Below, in pieces: positions 1 through 11,789 of a stretch of 64,000 nt of DNA. The stretch is from positions 307,019 through 371,018 of the forward strand of contig NZ_JACCKD010000005.1 in NCBI RefSeq assembly GCF_013450155.1, in the 5' to 3' direction. The notes beneath the pieces are model-generated. The model saw nothing but the letters and a program-made list of their open reading frames with translations, was not told the origin of the DNA and ran no database searches. A program made the position numbers and the translations under genes. The stretch is from Haloechinothrix aidingensis. GTDB taxonomy: Bacteria; Actinomycetota; Actinomycetes; Mycobacteriales; Pseudonocardiaceae. Positions within the stretch are counted from its first letter, which is position 1, and every line of letters begins with the position of its first letter.

Positions 1-2
1 CC

Positions 3-335
3 CGCGCGGCCAAGGAGGTGCTGTTCACCGGGGAGCGCTTCAGCGCGGCCCAGGCCAAGGAGTGGGGCATGGTGAACCGGGTCGTGCCCGCGGATGAGCT
101 CGAGTCCCACACCCAGGCGCTCGCCGAGCAGGTCGCCGAGATGCCGGGCTTCGGCCTCGCGCTCACCAAGAAGGCTGTCAACCAGGCAGAGGACCTGATG
201 GGGATGCGCAGCGGGATGGACTCGGTGTTCGGGCTGCATCACTTCGCGCACGCGCACAACGCCGAGGTCCACGGCGGCGACTCGCTCGGCGGGCAGGATG
301 CCAGGTCTATGGCCTCCGATAAGCGAAAGGAATAG
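3..335 (+). CDS. Enoyl-CoA hydratase/isomerase family protein, C-terminal part
   Basis: Partial gene entering from the left edge; the visible 110 residues are the C-terminal portion of a crotonase-fold protein. The segment LFTGERFSAAQAKEWGMVNR followed by VVPADEL is the classic region of enoyl-CoA hydratases after the active site, where the trimerisation helices begin. The stop is 3 nt before the first acyl-CoA dehydrogenase gene, so it is probably the first visible gene of a beta-oxidation operon. The catalytic glutamates lie outside the window, so hydratase cannot be separated from isomerase. In this steroid context a role in side-chain or ring-derived acyl-CoA oxidation is an inference. 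Confidence 0.85.
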   Translation, partial: RAAKEVLFTGERFSAAQAKEWGMVNRVVPADELESHTQALAEQVAEMPGFGLALTKKAVNQAEDLMGMRSGMDSVFGLHHFAHAHNAEVHGGDSLGGQDARSMASDKRKE

Positions 336-338
336 CTT

Positions 339-1523
339 GTGGATCTCGAGTTCGACGAGGCCACCCTGGCGTTCCGCGAGCAGGTACGGGACTGGCTCGC
401 CACGAACGTCCCCGAGCGTCCGCTCGAGTCGTTCAACACCGCACGCGGTTTCGAGCAGCACCGCGCCTGGGAGGCGAAGCTGGCCGACGCGGGCTACGCG
501 GCCGTGGCGTGGCCGGCGGCCTACGGCGGGCGCGACGCCTCGCTGCTGGAGTGGCTGGTCTTCGAGGAGGAGTACTACGCAGCGGGCGCCCCGGCCAGGG
601 TCAACCAGAACGGCATCTTCATGCTCGCGCCGACCCTGTTCTCGCACGGTACCGAGGAGCAGCGGGCACGCATCCTTCCGGAGATGGCCCGCTCCGACCG
701 GGTGTGGGCGCAGGCCTGGTCCGAACCGGACGCCGGCAGCGACATCGCCGCGCTGCGCAGCACAGCCACCCGGACCGAAGGCGGCTGGCTGCTGTCCGGG
801 CAGAAGACCTGGAGCTCGCGGGCCGCGTTCGCGGACTCCGCGTTCGGGTTGTTCCGCAGCGAACCGGACAGCGAGCGGCACAAGGGCCTGACGTACCTGA
901 TGTTCGACCTGGACGCCGAGGGTGTGCAGGTCCGCCCGATCGCACAGCTCGACGGGGAGTACGGGTTCGCGGAGATCTTCCTGGACAACGTCTTCGTCCC
1001 GGACTCCGACGTGCTCGGCGAGCCGAATGACGGCTGGCGTGTCGCGATGACCACGGCCAACAACGAGCGCGGGCTCTCCCTGCGCAGCCCCGGCCGGTTC
1101 CTCGCATCGGCCGAGCGTCTGGTCGACCTGTGGTGCCGCGAGGGCGACCCGACCGACACCGCCCTCGGGGAGCGGGTGGCCGACGCCTGGATCGGTGCGC
1201 GTGCCTACCAGCTGTACACGTTCAACACCGTCTCCCGGCTCGCCGAGGGTGGCGAGCTCGGTCCGGAGTCGAGCGTGAACAAGCTGTACTGGTCCCACCT
1301 GGACGTCGCGCTGCACGAGACGGCGCTCGACCTGCTCGGGCCGAGCGCCGAGCTCACCGGGGAGTCCGCTCCCGACACGGGCCGGTGGAGCTCGGGGTAC
1401 CTGTTCTCCCTCGCCGGACCGATCTACGGCGGGACGGACCAGATCCAGCGGAACATCGTCGCCGAGCGCCTGCTCGGGCTTCCCAGAGAGAGCACTGCGA
1501 GCAAGAACCGAGGTGCCACATGA
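339..1523 (+). CDS. Acyl-CoA dehydrogenase (steroid-type, first of three)
   Basis: A 394-residue flavoprotein of the acyl-CoA dehydrogenase family, which would oxidise an acyl-CoA to the 2-enoyl-CoA using FAD. Family features run in order: N-terminal helical domain, WAQAWSEPDAGSD (FAD/substrate loop, about residues 127-140), LSGQKTWSS, and a C-terminal segment GPIYGGTDQIQRNIVAERLLGLPR that is the usual adenine-binding end. GTG start 3 nt after the hydratase stop. It overlaps the next dehydrogenase gene by ATGA, and a third follows. Three coupled dehydrogenase genes next to hsa/ksh genes resemble the fadE31-fadE32-fadE33 group of Mycobacterium tuberculosis, whose products act on ring-derived CoA thioesters as alpha2beta2 complexes; that assignment is by layout only. 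Confidence 0.88.
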   Translation: MDLEFDEATLAFREQVRDWLATNVPERPLESFNTARGFEQHRAWEAKLADAGYAAVAWPAAYGGRDASLLEWLVFEEEYYAAGAPARVNQNGIFMLAPTLFSHGTEEQRARILPEMARSDRVWAQAWSEPDAGSDIAALRSTATRTEGGWLLSGQKTWSSRAAFADSAFGLFRSEPDSERHKGLTYLMFDLDAEGVQVRPIAQLDGEYGFAEIFLDNVFVPDSDVLGEPNDGWRVAMTTANNERGLSLRSPGRFLASAERLVDLWCREGDPTDTALGERVADAWIGARAYQLYTFNTVSRLAEGGELGPESSVNKLYWSHLDVALHETALDLLGPSAELTGESAPDTGRWSSGYLFSLAGPIYGGTDQIQRNIVAERLLGLPRESTASKNRGAT

Positions 1524-2536
1524 GATTCGCGCTGTCCCGCGAGCAGCTTGACTTCTCCCGCAGCATCGGCGCGCTCCTCGCCGAGGCCGACACTCCCGGC
1601 GTGATACGCGCCTGGGGAAGCGGTAAGCACGAGACGGGCCTGACGCTGTGGCAGCGCCTTGCCGAGCTCGGCGTCACCGCGCTCGCCGTCCCCGAGCGCC
1701 ACGGCGGGCTCGGCGCGGACGCGGTGGACCTCGTGGTCGCGCTGGACGCTCTCGGCTACCACGCCGTTCCGGGACCGGTCACCGAGTCGGTCGCGACCGT
1801 GCCCGCGCTGCTCGGCGAGTGCGGGGAGATCGACCAGGCCGCTACGTGGCTTCCCGCCCTGGCCTCGGGGACGAGCATCGCGACGCTGGCCGCGGCGCCG
1901 GACGCCCCGTACGCGCTCGACGCCGATATCGCCGACATCCGGCTGTGCGTGGCCGACGGCGTGCTCTACGAGTTCGACCGGCCGGCGGACGCTCCGCTGT
2001 CGTCAGTAGACGTTTCGCGCAGGTTGTTCGCGGTCGACTCGCCGGCACGGAGCGAGATCGCTGCGGTGATGCTCGCGATCCACCGGACCCTCCCGGTCGC
2101 CGCGCTCGCCACGGCCGCCCAGCTGCTCGGCGCCGGCAGGCGGCTGCTCGAGGAGAGCGTGGACTACGCCAAGCAGCGGTTCCAGTACGGCAAGGCGATC
2201 GGGCAGTACCAGGCGATCAAGCACATGCTCGCCGATGTCGCCACCCAGCTGGAGCTGGCCAGGCCGCTGCTGTTCGGCGCGGCGGTCGCCATCGACTCCG
2301 CAAGCCCCGACGCGAGCCGGGATGTCTCCGCCGCGCGCGTGGCCACGGCAGACGCCGCCTACCAGGCGGCACGCACCGCCCTGCAGGTACACGGCGCCAT
2401 CGGTTACACGGCCGAACACGACATCGGCCTGTGGCTGACCAGGGTCCGCGCGCTGACCTCGGCCTGGGGTACCCAGGCCACGCACAGGTCGAGGGTGCTC
2501 GGCGAGCTGGCCTCCGGCGCGGGAAGGGCGAGCTGA
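1520..2536 (+). CDS. Acyl-CoA dehydrogenase-like subunit (second of three)
   Basis: A 338-residue acyl-CoA dehydrogenase family protein, shorter than the usual 380-400. The C-terminal half is typical (YAKQRFQYGKAIGQYQAIKH then ALQVHGAIGYTAEHDIGLWL), while the middle beta domain is short and lacks the WxxTEPxAGSD-type FAD loop seen in its upstream neighbour. Such a truncated partner is known for steroid-degrading dehydrogenases, which work as heterotetramers of one FAD-binding and one divergent subunit. The ATG is embedded in the stop of the upstream gene (ATGA), indicating translational coupling and supporting a complex. Substrate unknown; ring-degradation intermediate is inferred. Confidence 0.83.
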   Translation: MRFALSREQLDFSRSIGALLAEADTPGVIRAWGSGKHETGLTLWQRLAELGVTALAVPERHGGLGADAVDLVVALDALGYHAVPGPVTESVATVPALLGECGEIDQAATWLPALASGTSIATLAAAPDAPYALDADIADIRLCVADGVLYEFDRPADAPLSSVDVSRRLFAVDSPARSEIAAVMLAIHRTLPVAALATAAQLLGAGRRLLEESVDYAKQRFQYGKAIGQYQAIKHMLADVATQLELARPLLFGAAVAIDSASPDASRDVSAARVATADAAYQAARTALQVHGAIGYTAEHDIGLWLTRVRALTSAWGTQATHRSRVLGELASGAGRAS

Positions 2537-3636
2537 TGCCGGGTACGACCGACGAGCAGGAGGAGCTGGCACGGACCATCCGGAGTGTACTCGAACGTGA
2601 GCCGGGCCCGGACCGGCTCACGTCACAGGCGGCGCCGTCGCATGGCTACGACGCCAAGCTCTGGTCGGTGCTGTGCGAGCAGGTCGGCGTGGCGGCGCTC
2701 GCCGTCCCGGAACGTTTCGACGGCCTCGGTGCCGGCGTGCGCGAGCTTCAGGTGGCCGCGGAGGAGCTCGGCAAGGACCTCACACCGAACCCGCTGCTGG
2801 GCTCGGCGGCACTGGCCACCCGGGCACTGCTGGAGTCCGGCGACGAGCAGGCGTGCGAGCGGATCCTCCCCCGGATCGCGACAGGGGAGGCGCTCGCGAC
2901 GCTCGCCTGGGCAGGCGCGGACGGGAGGTGGGACCCGGACGAACCCGCATGCACCGCCCGGCAGGACGGGGCACAGCACGCGCTGGACGGCACCGCACAC
3001 TACGTGCTCGACGGCGATCTCGCCGACGTACTCGTGGTGGCGGCCGCACATGCCGGCTCCGTGGCGCTGTTCGAGGTCGACCCGGGCCAGGGTGCTGTCA
3101 CCAGGGAGCACACGCCTGCGATGGACCAGGAACGCAGGCTCGCGACCGTCTCCCTGCACGGGGCGCGCGGTACGCGGCTGGCCGGGGCCGACGGTGCGAC
3201 GGCCCTGCGCCGCGCCCGGGACACCGCGTGCGCGGTGCTCGCTGCCGAGCAGGCGGGAGCCGCGGCGCGGGCACTCGAGGTGACGGTGGAGTACACCAAG
3301 AACCGGGTCCAGTTCGGCAGGCCGATCGGGAGCTTCCAGGCGTTGAAGCACCGCATGGCGGACATGCACGTGCTCGTCGAGACCGCGCGCTCGGTGAGCT
3401 ACGCGGCAGGCGAGGCGATCGACGCGGGCAGCGAGGAGGCCGAGCAGGCCGTACTCGCCGCCACCGTGCACTGCTCGGACGCGCTGTCGCGAGTGGCCTC
3501 CGAGATGATCCAGCTGCACGGCGGGATCGCCATCACCTGGGAGCACGACGCGCACCGCTACTTCAAGCGCGCGCACTCCTCGGCGCAGCTGTTCGGCCAG
3601 CCGCACGAGCATCTGGAACGGCTGCTACGTGTGTGA
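2536..3636 (+). CDS. Acyl-CoA dehydrogenase-like subunit (third of three)
   Basis: A 366-residue acyl-CoA dehydrogenase-like protein. Recognisable parts are the N-terminal helical domain with ALAVPERFDGLGAG, the helix YTKNRVQFGRPIGSFQALKH that carries the conserved Arg/Gly, and MIQLHGGIAITWEHDAHRYF near the C-terminus. Like the second gene it has a reduced middle domain. The start is the ATG in TGATG, sharing one base with the upstream stop. It is the last gene of the operon: a 38-nt gap and a convergent protease gene follow. Likely the partner of the full-length dehydrogenase at 339-1523, or of the second gene; which pair forms the complex cannot be told from sequence. Confidence 0.83.
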   Translation: MPGTTDEQEELARTIRSVLEREPGPDRLTSQAAPSHGYDAKLWSVLCEQVGVAALAVPERFDGLGAGVRELQVAAEELGKDLTPNPLLGSAALATRALLESGDEQACERILPRIATGEALATLAWAGADGRWDPDEPACTARQDGAQHALDGTAHYVLDGDLADVLVVAAAHAGSVALFEVDPGQGAVTREHTPAMDQERRLATVSLHGARGTRLAGADGATALRRARDTACAVLAAEQAGAAARALEVTVEYTKNRVQFGRPIGSFQALKHRMADMHVLVETARSVSYAAGEAIDAGSEEAEQAVLAATVHCSDALSRVASEMIQLHGGIAITWEHDAHRYFKRAHSSAQLFGQPHEHLERLLRV

Positions 3637-3674
3637 CGGCCGCCCCTCGGGCGACCGTCACGCACGCGGGATGT

Positions 3675-4403
3675 TCACACGCCGGAGACCGACCTGATCC
3701 AGTCGCGGTACTCGATCACACTGGTGTAGGCGGTACGCGAGCGCCGGTCGCTCGTGGACGCCACACCGACCTGGACGTCGTCGTTGAACATGGGACCACC
3801 GGAGTCACCGCCCGCGGGGATCCCGTCCCCTCGCTGGGCGCAGATCGCCGTGCCCCAGCCCGCATCCCGGCAGTTCGTGGACGTGACGTCGACGTTGGCG
3901 TATTTCAGGTACCGGGACTGGCACTCCCGCTCGGGCCGGTCCGTGCAGGTCGCGCCCCAGCCGTAGACCTGTGCCGTGTCGCCGACACGCACATCACCGG
4001 ACGAGTCGGCCAGCTCGGCATACGCTGTGTCGACCGGCCGGTCCAGCTCCACGAGCGCGATGTCCGCGAAGTAGTGCGTGTGGATATCGACGCCCGTGGC
4101 CATCGTGCCGCCGGAATGCTGGTCCGTGCTGCCGATACGGAAGGTGTGCTCGCCCCGGCCGACGCAGTGGTCGGCCGTCAGGATCCAGGTCGGCGCGATG
4201 ATCGACGCGCTGCACCGCTCGTCGCCGTCGACGAACATGCGCGCGGCCCACGGCGCCTCGTCGGCGTACCCACCATCGATGATCAACGGTTCCGCCCCGG
4301 CGGGTGTCGCCTCCGGGGCCGAGGCCGCGGCCGCTACGGGGCCAGCGGCGAGAAGGGCGAGGCTCGCCGCGGTAGCGGCGAGAGCCAGCCGGATCTTTCT
4401 CAT
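3675..4403 (-). CDS. Secreted trypsin-like serine protease (S1 family)
   Basis: Predicted 242-residue secreted protease. It begins with a Sec-type signal peptide (MRKIRLALAATAASLALLAA, cleaved near an AxA) and has the S1 catalytic triad: His in LTADHCVG, Asp in YFADIALVEL, Ser in PAGGDSGGP. Several cysteines (DERCSAS, DHC, TCTDRPEREC, NCRD, AICAQ) suggest disulfides, as in extracellular trypsin homologues. ATG at 4403 is chosen because the signal peptide starts there; AGGAG lies about 11 nt upstream. Monocistronic, convergent with the dehydrogenase operon. Activity and target are not deducible. Confidence 0.88.
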   Translation of the reverse strand: MRKIRLALAATAASLALLAAGPVAAAASAPEATPAGAEPLIIDGGYADEAPWAARMFVDGDERCSASIIAPTWILTADHCVGRGEHTFRIGSTDQHSGGTMATGVDIHTHYFADIALVELDRPVDTAYAELADSSGDVRVGDTAQVYGWGATCTDRPERECQSRYLKYANVDVTSTNCRDAGWGTAICAQRGDGIPAGGDSGGPMFNDDVQVGVASTSDRRSRTAYTSVIEYRDWIRSVSGV

Positions 4404-4569
4404 CGGTATCACTCGCTCCTGTGGCGTTGCGCCACGATCGGCAGACAAGGTACCGATCAAGCTTCACTCGTTCGAGTGGGAACGAACTACCGTCGAACGT
4501 CGGCACGTGGCACGACGATGGGCGGGAATCCGGCCGGAGACCCGCGCCGTAGCGCGCCGTCCCGGCGGC

Positions 4570-4634
4570 GGGTGGGAGCCGAAGGTGACATCGGGTTCTT
4601 AGAAGGAGCCGGATGTCACCTTCGGCTCCTACCC
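4570..4634. repeat. Long palindromic intergenic repeat, copy 1
   Basis: Two 23-nt arms (4570-4592 and 4612-4634) are complementary with one mismatch; the core arm is GGAGCCGAAGGTGACATC and its exact reverse complement. The 19-nt centre contains AGAAGGAGCC, which is also found in the related element at 5256-5315. It could fold into a very stable hairpin in either strand. No T-run follows, so a classical terminator is not indicated; a dispersed REP-like or MITE-like element is the better description. The two copies bracket the DinB-like gene. Confidence 0.75.
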
Positions 4635-4647
4635 CTGCCGGGGTGGG

Positions 4648-5199
4648 TCATCCCGCCTGGCTGCGGATGTCCTCACGGTGGTGGACCATCTCGTGCAGGG
4701 TGTGCATGGCCAGCCACCGCAGCGTCCGCGGGCGGTCGTCCGGCCAGTTGTAGTTCAGCGTGCGCGACCAGTCCTGCGGTCCGAGCCTGGCGAGCACGCC
4801 CGTGAACAGGCGGGCGAACTCGGTGAGCTGACGTGCCACATCGACCGGGTGCTGCTCGGCGTAGCCATCGTGCTCGACCCGTTCCTCGCGGCCCATCCGC
4901 TCGATATCGGGGCACTCCACCACGCGCGCACGCAACGCCCGCTCCCGCTGCACGATGAGGACGTCGCGCATATGACACGCGTACTCCAACCGCGACCAGG
5001 TGCCGGGATCGGGCCGCACGCGCAGCGCCGCCGCGTCCGTACCCTCCAACAGCGACACGACCTCGGCCACGGTCGCGACGATGCGCTCGCCTGCCTCGGC
5101 GAACGCGGTCTCGTCGTAGTCGGCCACCTGTTGATCATCGGTCACCTCGGGTTCGGTGTCCGTCGAGACCACGAATCCGCAGCCAGCACAGCGAGTCAT
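4648..5199 (-). CDS. DinB-like / DUF664-type protein with N-terminal CxxC
   Basis: A 183-residue protein of the DinB/YfiT four-helix-bundle superfamily. The metal-ligand pattern is visible as His in LEYACHMRDVL and the pair in MHTLHEMVHHREDI near the C-terminus; WSRLEY and RTLRWLAMH are family-typical. It starts with MTRCAGCGF, a CxxC that may be half of a small zinc knuckle. The superfamily contains thiol-dependent metalloenzymes (mycothiol S-transferases, maleylpyruvate isomerase), but the substrate here is unknown. The start at 5199 is chosen for the CxxC-containing N-terminus; longer readings run into the flanking repeat. It lies alone between two palindromic repeats. Confidence 0.78.
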   Translation of the reverse strand: MTRCAGCGFVVSTDTEPEVTDDQQVADYDETAFAEAGERIVATVAEVVSLLEGTDAAALRVRPDPGTWSRLEYACHMRDVLIVQRERALRARVVECPDIERMGREERVEHDGYAEQHPVDVARQLTEFARLFTGVLARLGPQDWSRTLNYNWPDDRPRTLRWLAMHTLHEMVHHREDIRSQAG

Positions 5200-5252
5200 G
5201 CCGATCATCCTAGGCGCGCGCACCACCCCGTGCCCACACAACGAGCGAGTAG

Positions 5253-7151
<1,899 letters not shown>

Positions 7152-7165
<14 letters not shown>

Positions 7166-7883
7166 CCGGAACCTCCTGCTTGACCAGGTAGACGGCCACG
7201 CTCTTGCCGAGCACCGGATCGAGGACGCGCTCGGCGCCGCGGGTCAGCCACGGTCGGCTCATCATATCCCACACCAGCAGGCGATGATACGCCTTGACCA
7301 GCGGGTTGTCCTCGTTGTCCACGCCGACCGCGCACTTGAGCCACCAGTACGGCGAGTGCAGGGCGTGCGCGTGGTGCTGGTGCACCGGGCTCAGCCCGGC
7401 CGAGCGCAGCCGTTCGGTCAGCTGAGTCGCGCGGTAGATGCGCACGTGCCCGCCCTCGACTTCGTGGTAGGCGTCCGACAGGGCCCAGCACACCCGCTCG
7501 GGCAACCACTTCGGCACCGTCACCGCTGCCGTCCCGCCGGGCCGCAGGACCCTGGCCAGCTCCCAGATGGCCTTGTCGTCCTCGGGGATGTGCTCGAGGA
7601 TCTCGGAGGCGATCACGCGGTCGAACGAGGCGTCCGGGAACGGCAGCTCCAGCGCGTCCCCGGCCACCGTGCTCGCCGATGCCGTATCGGGAACCTCACC
7701 GGCCTCGGACATCGCGGCGAACATCTCCTCGACGGCGTCCAGCTCCGCGCGGTCCTGGTCGAACGCGACGACCTCGGCGCCGCCCCGGTACGCCTCGAAG
7801 GCGTGCCTGCCCGCCCCGCACCCGAGGTCCAGCACGCGGTCGCCCGGCCGCATCCCCAGCTGCTCGAAGTCCACTGTCAGCAC
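7152..7883 (-). CDS. Class I SAM-dependent methyltransferase
   Basis: A 243-residue methyltransferase with a textbook Methyltransf_11 core: RVLDLGCGAGRHAFEA (SAM-binding motif I, about residues 16-31), VVAFDQD (motif II acidic residue), AGDALELPFPDASFDRVIAS and LARVLRPGGTAAVTVP. GTG start with GGGAG about 7 nt upstream; the GTGCTGA junction overlaps the glycosyltransferase stop by 7 nt, so the two are coupled. The C-terminal region (HSPYWWLKCAVG) is characteristic of methyltransferases found with GT4 genes in this group. Product unknown; a methylated glycoconjugate or glycolipid is an inference from neighbours. Confidence 0.85.
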
Positions 7884-9130
7884 GTGCTCGCTCCCTTTCC
7901 GCTCCGGGCTCTGTCGATCGCCTCCGCGTAGCACTCCGCGGTCGCCGCGGCCACCGACGTCCAGCTGTACCGGTCCACCGCACGGCGCCTGCCGGCCTCG
8001 CCGAGCCGCCGTGCGCGCTCCGGGTCGTCCAGCAGGCTCGCCAGCCGCTGCGCGAGGGCCTCGGTGTCGCCCGGCGGTGCCAGCAGAGCACACTCCCCGT
8101 CGCCGCCGACGACCTCTGGCAACGCGCCCGCGTCGCTGACCACGAGCGGGGTGGCGCAGGACATGGCTTCCACGGTCGGCAGCGAGAACCCCTCGTACAG
8201 CGAGGGCACGCACGCCACCTCGGCGGATCCCAGCAGCGTGGCGAGCTCGGCGTCGTCGATACCGCTGACGGTATGCACGATGTCGCCGATGGCGAGGTCC
8301 TCGATCAGCCGTTCCGTCGGACCGCCCTTGGTCAGCTGCGTCACCACGGTCAGCTCGACCGCCCGCTCGGTACGCAGCTTGGCCACGGCCTCGAGGAGAT
8401 GGCGCACCCCCTTGAGCGGGACGTCCGCGCTGGCCACCGCCACGATCCTGCCGGGAACCCGCTGGCTGCGGGAGGGCCGGAACAGCGAGGTGTCCACCCC
8501 GAGCGGGACCGTGCGGATCTGCTCGGCAGGCACCCCGAAGTCGTTCGCGATGTCCTCGGCCGAGCTGCGCGAGACCGTGATCACGTCGTCCAGCTGGCGT
8601 GCCACGCGTGCCTGCATCCGGACGAACCCGTACCAGCGCCGGACAGCCAGCTTGCGCCGCAGTGGCGCCGCCGCGAGGTCCGCCGTGCGGTCCTGGGTGA
8701 TGGGGTGGTGCACGGTGGCCACCAGCGGGGTTCCCGACTCGCGCAGCGGCAGCAAACCGGAGCCGAGGCTCTGGTTGTCGTGCACCACGTCGAACTCGTC
8801 CGCCCGGGCGCGCAGCATCCTGGCCACCCGCATACTGAACGTCAGCGGCTCGGGGAAGCCCGCCGTCCACATCAACCCGAGCTCGAGCAGGTCGATGCCG
8901 TCGCGGATCTCGCTCGGGCGCGGTGTGCGGAACGGGTCCGACTCGCGGTAGAGGTCCAGGCTGGGCACCTTGGTCAGCTCGACTCCGGGGTCGAGCTCCG
9001 GATACGGCTGCCCGGAGAAGACCTCCACCTCGTGCCCCAGCTCGGCGAGGCCCCTACTCAGGTACCGAACGTAGACTCCCTGACCCCCACAGTGCGGTTT
9101 ACTCCGGTAGGACAGCAGTGCGACACGCAC
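7877..9130 (-). CDS. GT4-family glycosyltransferase
   Basis: A 417-residue GT-B glycosyltransferase. The N-terminal acceptor domain shows the glycine-rich HCGGQGVYVRYLSRGLAELG, and the C-terminal Glyco_transf_1 domain carries the nucleotide-sugar EX7E motif in VPSLYEGFSLPTVEAMSCATP with SDAGALPEVV after it. PLGVDTSLFRP is the usual linker. It transfers a sugar from an activated donor to an unknown acceptor in the cytoplasm. First gene of a three-gene operon with the methyltransferase and barrel protein. A KstR-like box lies 118 nt upstream of its start, an unexpected link to steroid control. Confidence 0.88.
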   Translation of the reverse strand: MRVALLSYRSKPHCGGQGVYVRYLSRGLAELGHEVEVFSGQPYPELDPGVELTKVPSLDLYRESDPFRTPRPSEIRDGIDLLELGLMWTAGFPEPLTFSMRVARMLRARADEFDVVHDNQSLGSGLLPLRESGTPLVATVHHPITQDRTADLAAAPLRRKLAVRRWYGFVRMQARVARQLDDVITVSRSSAEDIANDFGVPAEQIRTVPLGVDTSLFRPSRSQRVPGRIVAVASADVPLKGVRHLLEAVAKLRTERAVELTVVTQLTKGGPTERLIEDLAIGDIVHTVSGIDDAELATLLGSAEVACVPSLYEGFSLPTVEAMSCATPLVVSDAGALPEVVGGDGECALLAPPGDTEALAQRLASLLDDPERARRLGEAGRRRAVDRYSWTSVAAATAECYAEAIDRARSGKGASTC

Positions 9131-9247
9131 GGTTCACCTCCCACCCACGCAGCCGCGCACCGCATGCTGCCACGGGCCGCTTCTCATCGTCGTTGACACA
9201 CCCACAGTCGGCGAGTACCACCGATCAGCGTAACCTACCGGCGAGTT

Positions 9248-9261
9248 TAGAACATGTTCTC
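9248..9261. promoter_or_regulatory. KstR-like operator upstream of the GT4 operon
   Basis: TAGAACATGTTCTC matches 13 of 14 positions of the KstR consensus TnnAACnnGTTnnA (last base C for A), with a perfect central AGAACATGTTCT dyad. It lies between the start of the glycosyltransferase gene (9130) and the stop of hsaB (9304). hsaB ends rather than starts here, so the glycosyltransferase operon is the only candidate target. Confidence 0.65.
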
Positions 9262-9303
9262 TACCACAGTAGGCGACTGTGACGACGGCTACACCGGACC
9301 GGC

Positions 9304-9885
9304 CTAGACCCAGTCGTCCGGGCCGGGCCAGGTGAGAAACGCTGTCAGGTGCTCGGGTGCGGGCGCGGCCTCACCGCGCTCCAGCCCGATCGCGGCATAC
9401 CGGCCACGGTAGAACAGCAGCGGGCGGTCTTCGGCGATCTCCCCGAGCTCGCGCACCCTGCCGACGACGATGAAGTGGTCCCCCGCGTCGTGCACCGTCT
9501 CCACCGCACAGTCGATCCAGGTCAGCGCGCCGTCGAGGATGGGGGCACCGGACTCCGCGCGCGTCCAGTCGACCCGGGAGAACCGGTCGTCGCCCGGGGA
9601 GCCGAACACCGTGCTCACGTCCCGCTGGGACTCGCCGAGCACGTTCACCGCGAAGTACCCGGCGGCTTCGATGACCGGCCACGCACGCGAGGCCTTTCCG
9701 GGACAGAAGAGGATGTAGGGCGGGTCCAGCGAGAGCGCGGCGAACGACTGGCACGCGAACCCGGCGGGACCGTCCGCCCCGTAGCCGGTGACGACCGTCA
9801 CACCGGTACAGAAATGCCCGAGCACCGTACGGAACCGGGCCGCGTCCACGGCCGCCTCCTGTCCGGTTGCTGCCTGTGCAGTCAT
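9304..9885 (-). CDS. hsaB: Flavin reductase component of 3-HSA hydroxylase
   Basis: A 193-residue flavin-reductase-like protein (split-barrel FMN-binding fold) expected to supply reduced flavin to HsaA, which hydroxylates 3-HSA in cholesterol ring C/D degradation. Family features are FCTGVTVVTG near the N-terminus, AGFACQSFAALSLDPPYILFCPG and DHFIVVGRVRELG. ATG at 9885 is preceded by GAGGGCAGGGG. Last of the minus-strand cluster hsaA-hsaD-hsaC-hsaB, the same gene set and order as in M. tuberculosis Rv3570c-Rv3567c, which supports the specific assignment. Confidence 0.92.
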   Translation of the reverse strand: MTAQAATGQEAAVDAARFRTVLGHFCTGVTVVTGYGADGPAGFACQSFAALSLDPPYILFCPGKASRAWPVIEAAGYFAVNVLGESQRDVSTVFGSPGDDRFSRVDWTRAESGAPILDGALTWIDCAVETVHDAGDHFIVVGRVRELGEIAEDRPLLFYRGRYAAIGLERGEAAPAPEHLTAFLTWPGPDDWV

Positions 9886-9928
9886 ATCCCCTGCCCTCAC
9901 TGCTCGTTGCCGCGCATCGCGACGTGCC

Positions 9929-11789
<1,861 letters not shown>

